Assembly: GCF_019399895.1 (NCBI RefSeq)
Contig: NC_091871.1
Coordinates: 1-64,000 of the forward strand
DNA length: 64,000 nt
Reading direction: 5' to 3'
From: Cardiocondyla obscurior
Lineage: Eukaryota > Arthropoda > Insecta > Hymenoptera > Formicidae
The position numbers were made by a program, and so were the translations under genes. Positions within the stretch are counted from its first letter, which is position 1, and every line of letters begins with the position of its first letter. The notes beneath the pieces are model-generated. The model saw nothing but the letters and a program-made list of their open reading frames with translations. It was not told where the DNA came from and ran no database searches. Below are positions 35,581 to 44,900 of the stretch, in pieces.

Positions 35581-35676
35581 ATTAATTTTATTTCGTTAAA
35601 TTATTGTTACTCCCGTAATTGCCTAAACCCGTAGTCCAATTCCGCCTTGGGCGTCCGCGACTTCCGAAACGTAACA

Positions 35677-35838
35677 TTTGCGATACAGTGAATAATTTTT
35701 TAGGTAAAGTTAATAATTAATATATTTATTTATATACGGTACTAGACGCGCTTGTTCAAAAGTGGGCTCATTAATTTTCGGTAAAATTAAGTTTTGTTTT
35801 AACACTTTAACTTATTAATTGCATGGTTGTCCGGTTTT
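35677..35838. other. Short AT-rich spacer
   Basis: Nothing recognised between the beta end and the pol-spacer remnant. Confidence 0.5.
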
Positions 35839-36393
35839 CTAGATACATATTACCAAACTATTTTTTCGATATAAAATATTGTTTTGCGTGTTTCTTATTA
35901 TGGTCATGTAATGATTTGAAAACTGGTACAGTATATTAACATTATTAAATATTTTGTTGTTGGACTGATCGCTTGAAATAGAGTTGCTATCTGATATATC
36001 TGATACGCCCCTATCCGCATATTTGTTATTATAATTGTCACTCAAGAGAGCATCTAAATCTAAGCGAGCATCGTTTTAATTTATGTTACTTGATTCGGGT
36101 AAAATATTTATGTCTGATGTATTGCGCGCTTGAATGTCGGTTATTGTTTCACATATTTTATTATCATTTTTTTTACTTATATTACCGGTGTTGGGAAAGA
36201 TGTTTATGTCTGGCGCGTAACGTGTTCGCATTTTCTTATTACTTCTTTGGTTTACGTTACCGGAATCGGAAAGGATTGATATGTCTGGCGCGTTGCGTGT
36301 TTGCATTTTCTTATCATCTCTTCGATTTACATTACCGGAGTCGGAAAAAATGCTTATGTCTACCGCGTCGCGCGTTTGAGTGTTGCGTGTCAT
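35839..36393 (-). pseudogene. Remnant of the Pol RNase H-integrase spacer with ~25-aa repeats
   Basis: The downstream half (36,045-35,839) aligns with the provirus Pol spacer: KIFNNVNILYQFSNHYMTII corresponds to Pol EIFDNVNKPYVFPNNYMTII, and NSLVICI to NLVIFI. In the same frame upstream, before one TAA at about 36,076, there are about four 25-aa repeats of the pattern TRxAPDISIxSDSGNVNxR. Pol itself has only an acidic Ser/Thr/Asp-rich stretch there. This is a fragment of a related element in which the linker expanded by repetition. Confidence 0.65.
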
Positions 36394-36724
36394 CTCAAAT
36401 ATTTTCTCGTCGCGTAACGTCCCGGCGATTGCGAATGTTTTAAAACAATTTCGAACCGCGGGTCTTAGGCATTTATGGAATCACGAAAGTTAAGCGTGTT
36501 GCGGCTTCCGATCAAGGGATTCTTTCATTTGCTCGGATCACGAAATATTAACTTTACAATTTATAAGGCATCTGGCACTGGCATTCTCCGGTATAAAATA
36601 GTGATTATAGTCGGTTTACTATCTAAATATAGTTGATCTTCCGAATTTTTTTCGAGATAAGTTAGAAAACAATTTATCGTTTCTGTACACAAGGGGCAGT
36701 GTCGGATACTACTCGAATTTGCTA

Positions 36725-36976
36725 TCAAAACACTACAATTGCTACATTTATATTTTCCGCTACGTATTCCGATAAGAATGCGAGTAGTAGTAAGTATAAG
36801 AATAGTACGTAGTTAAATTCTGAAATCGGATATTCAGAATTAAGCATGCATTTACGGCAAAAAAAAAGGCGCGTAATTTTTTGTTTAAAGTGACGGTACC
36901 TGATATCGCACGTAGCCTGGAGCAACCAATTGATAATTGCTCTGGTTAATCCCAAGGGAGCTGTGTTAATGGGCAT
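36725..36976 (-). pseudogene. ORF3 remnant (gamma)
   Basis: Keeps APLGLTRAIINW, RHFKQKITRLFFCRKCM and part of the following segment, then loses the frame after SEFNYV through small indels. The CSNC and CPLC parts lie in other frames. Confidence 0.6.
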
Positions 36977-37016
36977 TTAAGGACGGGGTCGATTTGGACA
37001 CATTTATGTTCTTTTA

Positions 37017-37435
37017 CTAAGATTCGCTTCCCATATAATCGATAAATATTTCTACTGGTTCTCCTAACAAATATACTGTATCTTTGCTTAATTCAAGATA
37101 ACGTACAAAATCGCGATGAACTAAAGAGCAAATGCCACAATTTCTGTAAGCTTCCGACAGCTCTAATTTTAATCCGCACTCGCGACACTTTAATGTATTA
37201 GGAGCGTTCCCAAAATACAGGTAATGATCGACGACGTGCACGAAGTTGGATTTGAAGGAGTCTATTAAGGGTGCACAACCGAGACAATATAGCTCACGAG
37301 TTTCGCGATGTCGTCGGTATATTTTATGGACACAGCAAGCGTTTGCTATCCACTCTGATCTAGTAGCAGTTAGATTTAATAACGCGTAGTTTCTTTCGTT
37401 GACTCTACAGTAATTAGCCTGACTCGGCGGGCATA
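37017..37435 (-). pseudogene. ORF2 remnant (gamma), start codon lost
   Basis: The reading frame of ORF2 is open through HVVDHYLYFG, CRECGLKLE and CGICSLVHRDF to a stop after GSES, but the ATGTGC start is ATATGC here. The Trp codon of the SEW motif is intact. Confidence 0.55.
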
Positions 37436-37872
37436 TTTCCGTTTAAGACAAACATTACAAATGAGGTTGGCAGGTACTTACCCAATCTCGGCATCTCATC
37501 TGTGCTGCTTTTGATTGCTTCCTCTGCGTTTCTATGAATTCAGCGTCGCAGTCCTTGACTTCCTTCTGAGGTAGATTTTCGTAGGCTCTCCTGCGTGGGT
37601 CGTCCTTCGGGATGTCGTTCAAGGAAGGCCTCTTTATGACGTAGGTGATCGGCTTCAGATGATAGATCGAAGTTCCACAAGAGTGTCTATTTAGCGCGTG
37701 ATAATACGCGGTGATTTTACGTATTGTTACGTCCCGGCGATTGCGGATGTTTCAAAACAATTTCGAACCGCGGGTCTTAGGCATTTATGGGATCAAGAAA
37801 GTTCAGCGTGTTACGGCTTCCGATCAAGGGATTCTTTTACTCGCTCGGACCACGAAATATTTATTTTACAAT

Positions 37873-38301
37873 TTATGAGGCATCTGGCACTGGTAATCTC
37901 CGGTATACAATAGTAATTATAGTCGGTTCACTATCTAAATATGGTTGATCTTCCGGATTTTCGTCAAGGTAATCTAGAAAACGATCTATCGTTTCTATAC
38001 ACAAGGGGCAATGTCGGATATTATGTGAATCTGCTATTAAAACACCACAATTGCTACATTCGTATTCTCCACTACGTATTCCGATAAGGATGCGATGAGA
38101 CGGTACGTAGTCAAATTCTGAAGTCGGGTATCCGGAATTAAGCATGCATCTACGGCAAAAGGGAAGACGCGTAACCTTTTGTTCGAAGTGACGGTATCTG
38201 ATCTCGCACCTAGCTTGGAGCAACCAATTGATAACTGCTCTGGTTAATCCCAAAGGAGCTGTGCTAACGGGCATTCGAGGACGGGGTCGATTTGGGCACA
38301 T
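37873..38301 (-). CDS. LTR-encoded ORF3, 142 aa (LTR B)
   Basis: Intact and nearly identical to the LTR A copy. Cys pairs FCRRC, YECSNC and HCPLC are followed by RFLDYLDENP and YLDSEPTI. The ATG stands 10 nt after the ORF2 stop, in the +1 frame relative to ORF2, with TAA directly before it. Termination-reinitiation is one way to translate it. Function unknown. Confidence 0.6.
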   Translation of the reverse strand: MCPNRPRPRMPVSTAPLGLTRAVINWLLQARCEIRYRHFEQKVTRLPFCRRCMLNSGYPTSEFDYVPSHRILIGIRSGEYECSNCGVLIADSHNIRHCPLCIETIDRFLDYLDENPEDQPYLDSEPTIITIVYRRLPVPDAS

Positions 38302-38311
38302 TTACGTTCTT

Positions 38312-38734
38312 TTACTGAGATTCACTCCCTATATGATCGATGAATATTTCTACTGGTTCTCCTAGCAAATATACTGTATCTCCGCTTAATTCAAGATAAC
38401 GTATAAAATCGCGATGAACTAAGGGGCAAACGCCACAATTCCTGTAAGCTTCCGACAGCTCTAATTTTATTCTACACTCGCGACACTTTAATGTATTAGG
38501 AGCGTTCCCGAAATACAGGTAATGATCGACGACGTGTACAAAGTTGGATTTGAAAGAGTCTATTAAGGGTGCACAACCGAGACAATATAGCTCACGAGTT
38601 TCGCGATGTCGTCGGTATATTTTATGGACACAGCAAGCGTTTGCTATCCACTCTGATCTAGTAGCAGTTAGATTTAATAACGCGTAGTTTCTTTCGTTGA
38701 CTCTACAGTAATTAGCCTGACTCGGCGGGCACAT
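38312..38734 (-). CDS. LTR-encoded ORF2, 140 aa (LTR B)
   Basis: The intact reference form of the protein. It starts MCPPSQ and shows LNLTATRSEW, ACCVHKIYRRHRE, YCLGC, CREC, NCGVCPLVH, IRYLE and LLGEP, ending GSESQ. The pattern of Cys-x2-Cys pairs suggests a zinc ribbon-like fold. It has the same domain order as ORF3, so the two probably arose by duplication within the LTR. Function unknown. Confidence 0.6.
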   Translation of the reverse strand: MCPPSQANYCRVNERNYALLNLTATRSEWIANACCVHKIYRRHRETRELYCLGCAPLIDSFKSNFVHVVDHYLYFGNAPNTLKCRECRIKLELSEAYRNCGVCPLVHRDFIRYLELSGDTVYLLGEPVEIFIDHIGSESQ

Positions 38735-38752
38735 TTCCGTTTAAAACGAACA

Positions 38753-39064
38753 TTACAAATGAGGTTGGCAGGTACTTACCCAATCTCGGCATCTCATCTG
38801 CGCTGCTTTGGATTGCTTCCTCTGCGTTTCTATGAATTCAGCGTCGCAGTCTTTGACTTCCTTCTGAGGTGGATTTTCGTAGGCTCTCCTGCGTGGGTCG
38901 TCCTTCGGGATGTCGTTCAAGGAAGGCCTCTTTATGACGTAGGTAATCGGCTTCAGATGATAGATCGAAGTTCCACAAGAGTGTCGATTTAGCGCGTGAT
39001 AATACGCGGTGATTTTACGTATTTGATATTTACGGCCGCCGCGTCGTGATTTAGAGTTTGTCAT
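38753..39064 (-). CDS. LTR-encoded ORF1, 103 aa (LTR B)
   Basis: Same protein as in LTR A with one or two substitutions (ENPPQK for ENLPQK). The ATG of MTNSK is taken as start. A GTAAGT donor-like site (plus-strand ACTTAC, 38,774-38,779) lies ten codons before the stop. It is 18 nt upstream of the ORF2 start, so ORF1, ORF2 and ORF3 are tightly packed. Confidence 0.6.
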   Translation of the reverse strand: MTNSKSRRGGRKYQIRKITAYYHALNRHSCGTSIYHLKPITYVIKRPSLNDIPKDDPRRRAYENPPQKEVKDCDAEFIETQRKQSKAAQMRCRDWVSTCQPHL

Positions 39065-39116
39065 GGGTAGTTTCACAGAATATGAATAAGTTAACTAAAG
39101 ATTCCAGGCAGAAAGC

Positions 39117-39193
39117 GTGCAGTGCGGCTGCACCACTTCCAACGCAGGAATACCTGTTAGACTGAATCTCAAAGACGTGCAGTGCGGCTGCAC
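39117..39193 (-). promoter_or_regulatory. Twin hairpins, 60 bp apart (LTR B)
   Basis: GTGCAGTGCGGCTGCAC on the plus strand at 39,117 and 39,177 is the reverse complement of the LTR A hairpin. The spacing is the same. Confidence 0.65.
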
Positions 39194-39888
39194 CGAAATC
39201 AATCTTCAATCACACAGGTTAATAAATATAGCAAATAGTGAAACTGTTGGATTATGGTAAGGTAAGGTATCACTGAATCTAGCACACGATGTAGAATTAA
39301 CAATAAGTATATATTCTAAAGTTACGTTACAATAATGTTGGTTATACAAGAATAAAGTTTAAGATATAAGTACGAACTAGAAGAAAATAGTAAAGGACCC
39401 GCACGCGGGATGGACTCTCCTTAGAGAGATGTGACTCGACTTAGAACTGGGTACGAAGTGAGCTCTCTAGCTCGGGCATGGACCTCCTTCGGTTTGATCC
39501 CCTCCATCGTCGTTGGCTGACGGTGGGGGTGATGCGCGCGCCGCCGCTGGCCCTTGATGGGGCGATGACGCAGGTGGGGATAATGCGCGCGCCGCCGCTG
39601 ACTGTTGGTGGGGCGATGACGCGTCTGCTCTGCTGACTGTTGCGTGGGGGTGATGACGTAGGCGATGACGCAGGTCCATGTGGTACGCAATACGATTACG
39701 CAATACTATCTTATGCTTAATGCTATTCTTATATAATGTGTTTACGAAGTGGTATATTGACGCACATGCGTCTAAGTAGATTAATTCTTATAGGTCTAAA
39801 ATAGATTAGAAGTGTCATACAAGTAAAAAGGCGAAAAATTTCTTAGGCGTAGTGTTTCTTATTAACTATGTGTTGTGGGGTCGTAACA

Positions 39889-39900
39889 CCTCCCCCCTTA
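39889..39900 (-). promoter_or_regulatory. Polypurine tract of provirus 1
   Basis: Read on the minus strand, TAAGGGGGGAGG directly abuts the TGTTACG end of LTR B. This is the expected primer site for plus-strand DNA synthesis, and it fixes the 3' end of the element at this side. Confidence 0.85.
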
Positions 39901-39947
39901 AAATAAAAGATTGGCCAATGTGCCAATGTTTTTGCTTAAAACTATAC

Positions 39948-41927
39948 TTAATTATTTCCGTCTATATATTGACGCAGTGATGCGTATGTATACTTGTGGG
40001 GTACCTTTTCTTCAGGAAAATCAGCTTTGGAGGTTGATGGCGGGTGAAGAGCTTCTATCGTTGAATGGGGTTTATCTTCTTTGGGGATATCTGGCTCTCG
40101 TTCCCTTGTTGGTTTTCCTCCCAGGTGTAGTAACAGGTGCGTGACTGAACTCCACAAGGCTCCCAATAGATGAAGACTCCATCCGTAGACGGTGTGTAGA
40201 GCGTAACCGTGAATAATGGTATCTATGCAGAGTTTTACAAATCTGATGATTAGGAAGATTGCCAGTATTCCTGCACTGGCTGATCCAAATGACATGAATC
40301 CTTTCCAGATTCGTCGTCCCGTATTTTCAGCAATATGATCGAGTGTGGCTTCATCCAGTAAGCCAATCATAGATATTGATCCAGGTGCGACTTTATTTCC
40401 CATCGCGCCTTGTGCAATGTTGTTAATCATTGCTGGTTTTTCCACTGGAAACATTATGTGTGTCCTGAGTCGGTCTAGGTCGTCGGTAGAGTAGATTCCG
40501 CTCGCTGCTAGACCTGCTGGGCTGGTATAATGCCATTTAGGTTGTGATAGTGGTTCGATTATTGGAGGCGGAAGAGTTTCCATTGGTCGTGGTGCTACTC
40601 TATACCAAGTGTTTTCGATTTTGTACATGGCAGGTAATAAACCATGGCAATCACGAACTGTTCCTTTTCTCGTGATTATCCGGGATCTTGGTAATAAGAA
40701 GAACGATTCGTTGTGTCTCGTAATTGGCAACTCGTTGTAGCAGTCCTCGGTGTGTCTAATTTTACACTCCACTGGAATGCATTTAATCATGTGGATGACT
40801 TCTCCACTTGTTACGGCAGTATAACCGGGTCCTTTCATTAGTCTTATCGCCATTTCGTCTGGTGCGATACTGGCTAATGATAAGGCGTTTTGTAGCACTT
40901 GGCGCTCCAATGCGCATTTCTGTTCCATAATGTCTCTGTATAGTTTAGACAGTTGGGTCTTTATATGCTTTTCTACATATATAAATTTAGAATTCACATA
41001 TGCGAAAATGTCTAAATTATCGACTGATATTTTAGATCTTGTCTTGAAGGTTGCTCCTCTTTTAGTCTCCAATATGAATAGCTTCGGGTGTTCCGTTTGC
41101 AGTAATGTGTATCCACACACATTGATTTCGTGCGTTTTGGTCAGAGCAAACGTTGTATCTTGTGATGTCACTGTGTAGATTATTGGGTTGTCTGGGTTAT
41201 TTCGTGATGTCAATTTTGCAGCTATTCCTTCATACAGTATGTCGTATCGATCGAAGTGGCAGGTATCAGTGGGTAGAATTGGCCAATACGTTTCTGTCCC
41301 TTCAGCGTCCATGCAGTATCCTCTTGAAAGAGTGCATTTTGTTCCAACTGGTAGTATCACTTGTCCTGAAGCTCGTTTTACTGGCGCTTCCGAGGATCTG
41401 AGTGTAATCTTGATACTGGCCTGTACCACAACGTTCTCCCAATTTCCATATCCATCAGAGTATTGTGATCCGCTACAGCGTCCATCGACTGACACGGATC
41501 CGGCTAACGTTGCGCTTCTGAAGTTGGTTGAGTTTTTGGTGAGTCCATCGAGGATGGCGTTGACAATAGTAATGGAGCCGGTGTCGTGTATTCTTCTGCA
41601 AGCTTGTTCGCCTACTTCCTGAATGTATTCGCGGCGTCCATTATGAACGACTGATGTGTGTGAGTGCATTCCACAGTAGGAAATGGTTCGGTCTATCTCT
41701 ATTCTGCATTGGGTTATTGTTACCCTGTCGTAGTCCGATGTCTGCATCAGTTGTACATAGACTTTTTCTTCTTTTGGTTCCAGGCTTCCGACGTCACAGT
41801 CTCCGATATCGAGAAGTGATAGTGTGGTTATATTCATTCCTTGTCCTCCACAATCATAGCCTATCAGCGCTGTTGCTAACGGCAAGAGTGTTGTGATGAC
41901 GAGAGTCTTCCTGGCAGAGAGAGTCAT
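39948..41927 (-). CDS. Env: chuvirus-type glycoprotein, 659 aa (provirus 1)
   Basis: A class I-topology membrane glycoprotein encoded after pol. It has an N-terminal hydrophobic signal (about residues 8-22, ending near ATALIG) followed by YDCGG and a NITT glycosylation site. Many Cys lie in the ectodomain. A transmembrane stretch is at about 548-568, a second hydrophobic amphipathic stretch at 582-604, and a cytoplasmic tail of about 55 residues follows. No furin site followed by a fusion peptide is evident. The YDC...NITTLSLLD opening and the GIYSTDDL..LR..IMFP segment recall, from memory, chuvirus glycoproteins and their captured copies in insect retroelements. A baculovirus-F-like Env is less likely. 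It begins 8 nt after the pol stop and is probably made from a spliced mRNA. Confidence 0.75.
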   Translation of the reverse strand: MTLSARKTLVITTLLPLATALIGYDCGGQGMNITTLSLLDIGDCDVGSLEPKEEKVYVQLMQTSDYDRVTITQCRIEIDRTISYCGMHSHTSVVHNGRREYIQEVGEQACRRIHDTGSITIVNAILDGLTKNSTNFRSATLAGSVSVDGRCSGSQYSDGYGNWENVVVQASIKITLRSSEAPVKRASGQVILPVGTKCTLSRGYCMDAEGTETYWPILPTDTCHFDRYDILYEGIAAKLTSRNNPDNPIIYTVTSQDTTFALTKTHEINVCGYTLLQTEHPKLFILETKRGATFKTRSKISVDNLDIFAYVNSKFIYVEKHIKTQLSKLYRDIMEQKCALERQVLQNALSLASIAPDEMAIRLMKGPGYTAVTSGEVIHMIKCIPVECKIRHTEDCYNELPITRHNESFFLLPRSRIITRKGTVRDCHGLLPAMYKIENTWYRVAPRPMETLPPPIIEPLSQPKWHYTSPAGLAASGIYSTDDLDRLRTHIMFPVEKPAMINNIAQGAMGNKVAPGSISMIGLLDEATLDHIAENTGRRIWKGFMSFGSASAGILAIFLIIRFVKLCIDTIIHGYALHTVYGWSLHLLGALWSSVTHLLLHLGGKPTREREPDIPKEDKPHSTIEALHPPSTSKADFPEEKVPHKYTYASLRQYIDGNN

Positions 41928-41935
41928 GTTGTCGG

Positions 41936-44900
41936 TCAGTGGTCTTCGGGTGTAGTGCCGGTTCTTGGCTCCGATGACCGGGAATATGTATCCTTTTCAG
42001 GTGACTCAGCATTGGGAGGGGCTAACTTAATCTTATCCATGTGGACGGTTCGCGTGACTCGGTTGTTTATCTTAAGACGTACGTTATTTCGAGGGAGTAT
42101 CTCAATTACTTGATAAGGTCCTACATACTGGTCCCCAAGTTTATGTGTCGGTTCTTTTAAGAGATACACCATATCATCTTTCTTTATACAATTTAAATTC
42201 TGTCTTGCGTCGTATCTTGCCTTTGATTTATGTTTCGCATTTATAAGATTAGATTGGGCGCTCGTCTGTACATCATGAATCTTATCGTGTAACTTAATGA
42301 GATAGTCGGTATAGCTTTCGTTCGGAACGTCTTCTGGGAATGGATTGCTTGTCGGTACGCGGGCGGCTTTGCCAAATACTAATTCATGAGGCGTGTAACC
42401 CGTTCCCTCATGAACGCTCGTGTTGTAAGATAAGCTTGCTAAGCTAAGATAACAGTCCCAATCGGATTTGTTATCTACAATTTGTTTTAAGTATTCCCAG
42501 AGAACGTGGTGTGACCGTTCTATTGACCCATTCGCCTGAGGTCGATAAGCGGTCGTCTTAAAAGTAGTTATCCGAAATCGTTTGGCTATCGCTCGCATGA
42601 GACTGTTTAAGAAATGTGACCCTTGGTCTGTCAATAGCGCTTTAGGAGCACCATAAATACAGATAAACTTTTCAACGAATGCGTCGGCAACGTCTAACGC
42701 GCCGGCTTTCTTTAAGGGTATAGCTAATGAATATTTTGTCAAAAGATCTTGGATAGTTAAAATGTATGAATGTCCTGTGCGAGAGGTAGGCAACGGTCCC
42801 ATAATGTCCATAGAAATTTTATCAAACGCAGTATCAGGGGTATCGGTTAATACCATCGGTTGTTTAGGCTTAACTCTAATTAACTTTTTACGTTGGCAGT
42901 TTTTACAATTCTTTATAAACTTTTCTATCTCCATTTTCATTCGTGGCCACAGATAATGTTCGCGAATTCTACGGTAAGTTTTTGTTATACCTTTATGTCC
43001 GCCTATTGGTGATGCATGATTTTCATTAATAATATTCATTCTTTGATTTTCAGGTGGAATACTAATTTCGTTGGAGCAGACAGTGATTCTAACTTCCGTT
43101 CCTCTAAATGTATCATCTAAAAGTCTGTGGATGGTAAGCCACGGTATGTTTCCTACTTTGCCCTTACTGATTGAAAAGCTAAGAAGACCAAGTTCTTTAA
43201 CGACGTCGAACAAAGATGCTATTGATTCTTTAATGAGGTCTCTTTCAGATACGGCTGATATACTTTTGGTTAAGGTAAGTGCTATAATAAATTTATCTTT
43301 CTTATATGGCAAGGGTCGAGCGCGTCCTATCGTTGGGTCTTTGATAACTGGCATAACTGCGGCTTTATTTAATAATTCGGAGCCTGCATCGTACGGTTGG
43401 CTCTTATCCGTGATAAAAATAACTAGGTTATCTTTTCGGCCTAATAGGTTATCTTTCGTCGAGCTTATTATCGTCATATAATTATTTGGAAACACGTACG
43501 GCTTGTTAACGTTATCAAATATCTCCTCGTCCGAGGTCTCAGTGTCAGATTGTTCGCTATCGGGGCTCTCATTAGCTGAATATTCGGTTTCGGTATCGCT
43601 CGTTTCGGGTTTATCGCTAGTGGCCTGCACATTATCGTTATCGCTTATAACTCGCTGGTTCTTATCTGTTGCTCTACTGCCTCGTGTGGCTTCAAATATT
43701 TCTTCATCAGAGCTTATCTCTAGCGGATATACACGCGCGGCTTGGGTTATCGGGTTCCGAGATAGCGCGTCGGCGTTCACATTAATTTTGCCTGCTTTGT
43801 ATTCGATTTTATAATCATATTCGGCGAGTTTTAACCGCCACCGAATAAGGCGTGATGTCGGGTCTTTAACTGAATTTAACCATACAAGTGGTTTATGATC
43901 GGTCACAAGAGTAAATTTATTACCGTACAGGTAAGGTCTGAAGTAATTTGTACAATAAACAATTGCCAAAAGTTCTTTTTCTATCGTGGAATAGTTACAT
44001 TCGGCTTCATTCAGTAGTCTCGACGCATATGCAATTGGTCTATCTTTCCCTATTTCGCCCTGACTTAAAATTCCTCCTATTGCGTATCCCGAGGCGTCTG
44101 TTGTCAACACAAATGGCTTAGTAAAATCGGGATGTTGCAAAAGGGGTTCTGAACATAGTAAATCGCGTAATTTACAAAACGCTTTCTCTTGCTCTTCTGA
44201 CCATGCAAATGCGGTTTCCTTTTTAAGTAATTGAGTTAAAGGCTTGGCTTCCTTGGAAAAACCCGGTATAAATCGTCGGTAGTAACCGGCGAGACCCAAA
44301 AATTGCTTGATATTTTTGGGATCCTTTGGTCTTGGAAAGTTCTTGACGGCAATTATTTTCTTTGGGTCTGGTTTTACCCCATCTTCACTTATTATATGAC
44401 CAAGGTAGCCAACCTCCTTGCGAAGGAATTCGCATTTGTCTGGTTGGAGCTTCAAGTTCGCTATTCTTAGGCGCTCGGCTAGCTTATTGAATTTTACTGC
44501 ATGCTCTTTCAAAGAGCTCGCGTAGATTACTATGTCATCTAAGTAAACGAACAATAACGTTCCTTGGAGGCCGCTCAGAATTCTATCCATCACTCTTTGA
44601 AAGGTGGCCGGTGCGTTCTTTAAGCCAAACGGCATTCGCTTGAATTCATAGTGCCCAAAGGGCGTAGAAAACGCGGTTTTCTGAGCGTCTTCCTCGGACA
44701 TTGGTATTTGGTGAAATCCTGACGCGAGGTCAAAAACACTGAAGTATTTTGAACTCCCGAGTTGGTCCAAAATTTCCGTTATATTTGGTAACGGGTATGC
44801 GTCTCCTAGTGTTTTTTCATTGAGTGCGCGAAAATCTATTACGAGCCTCCAACGTTTATTTCCCTTCGAATCAGGTTTCTTGGGTACAATCCATAACGGA

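Larger units (their letters stand above)
33885..35676 (+). mobile_element. Decayed LTR relative (beta), forward
   Basis: It follows the LTR order with ORF1, ORF2 and ORF3 remnants, GTGAGT at the ORF1 end, CCTAAACCCGTAGTCC, and an end in AAACGTAACA. It is strongly diverged from LTR A. Two weak hairpins (33,928-33,942 and 33,976-33,989) lie where the twin hairpins would be. It is a solo LTR or fragment of an older subfamily. Confidence 0.65.
36415..37724 (-). mobile_element. Truncated LTR relative (gamma), reverse
   Basis: Matches LTR B closely from ACGTCCCGGCGATTGCG through the AATAAA area, ORF3, ORF2 and most of ORF1. It is cut inside ORF1 where TGTTACG of LTR B begins. Its LTR end lacks the TGTTACG terminus. 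ORF3 is frameshifted (open only 36,976-36,725). The ORF2 start ATGTGC is changed to ATATGC. The splice-donor-like site is kept. Similarity to LTR B is much higher than that of alpha or beta. Confidence 0.8.
37725..39888 (-). mobile_element. 3' LTR B of provirus 1 (2,164 bp)
   Basis: Bounded by TGTTACG and CGTAACA, and joined at its inner side to the polypurine tract. It differs from 5' LTR C by roughly ten small changes, mostly 1-3 nt indels, which points to a young insertion. It keeps intact ORF1, ORF2 and ORF3. It is inserted into, or recombined with, gamma at ACGTAT|TGTTACG. Confidence 0.93.

Noticed and set aside
35677..36414. Beta and gamma as the two LTRs of one old provirus
   Set aside because: They are in opposite orientation and differ greatly in divergence, and the sequence between is too short and on the minus strand only.
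37698..37913. 71-codon frame across the gamma/LTR B border (and 53,697-53,912)
   Set aside because: It spans a recombination or insertion joint and is antisense to ORF3.
38759..38992. 77-codon frame antisense to ORF1 in LTRs B, C and D
   Set aside because: It overlaps the better supported ORF1 completely and has no conserved counterpart in alpha.
40930..43814. Plus-strand open frames of 64-144 codons opposite env and pol
   Set aside because: They are antisense shadows of the intact env and pol, with no independent motifs and the same appearance in both copies.
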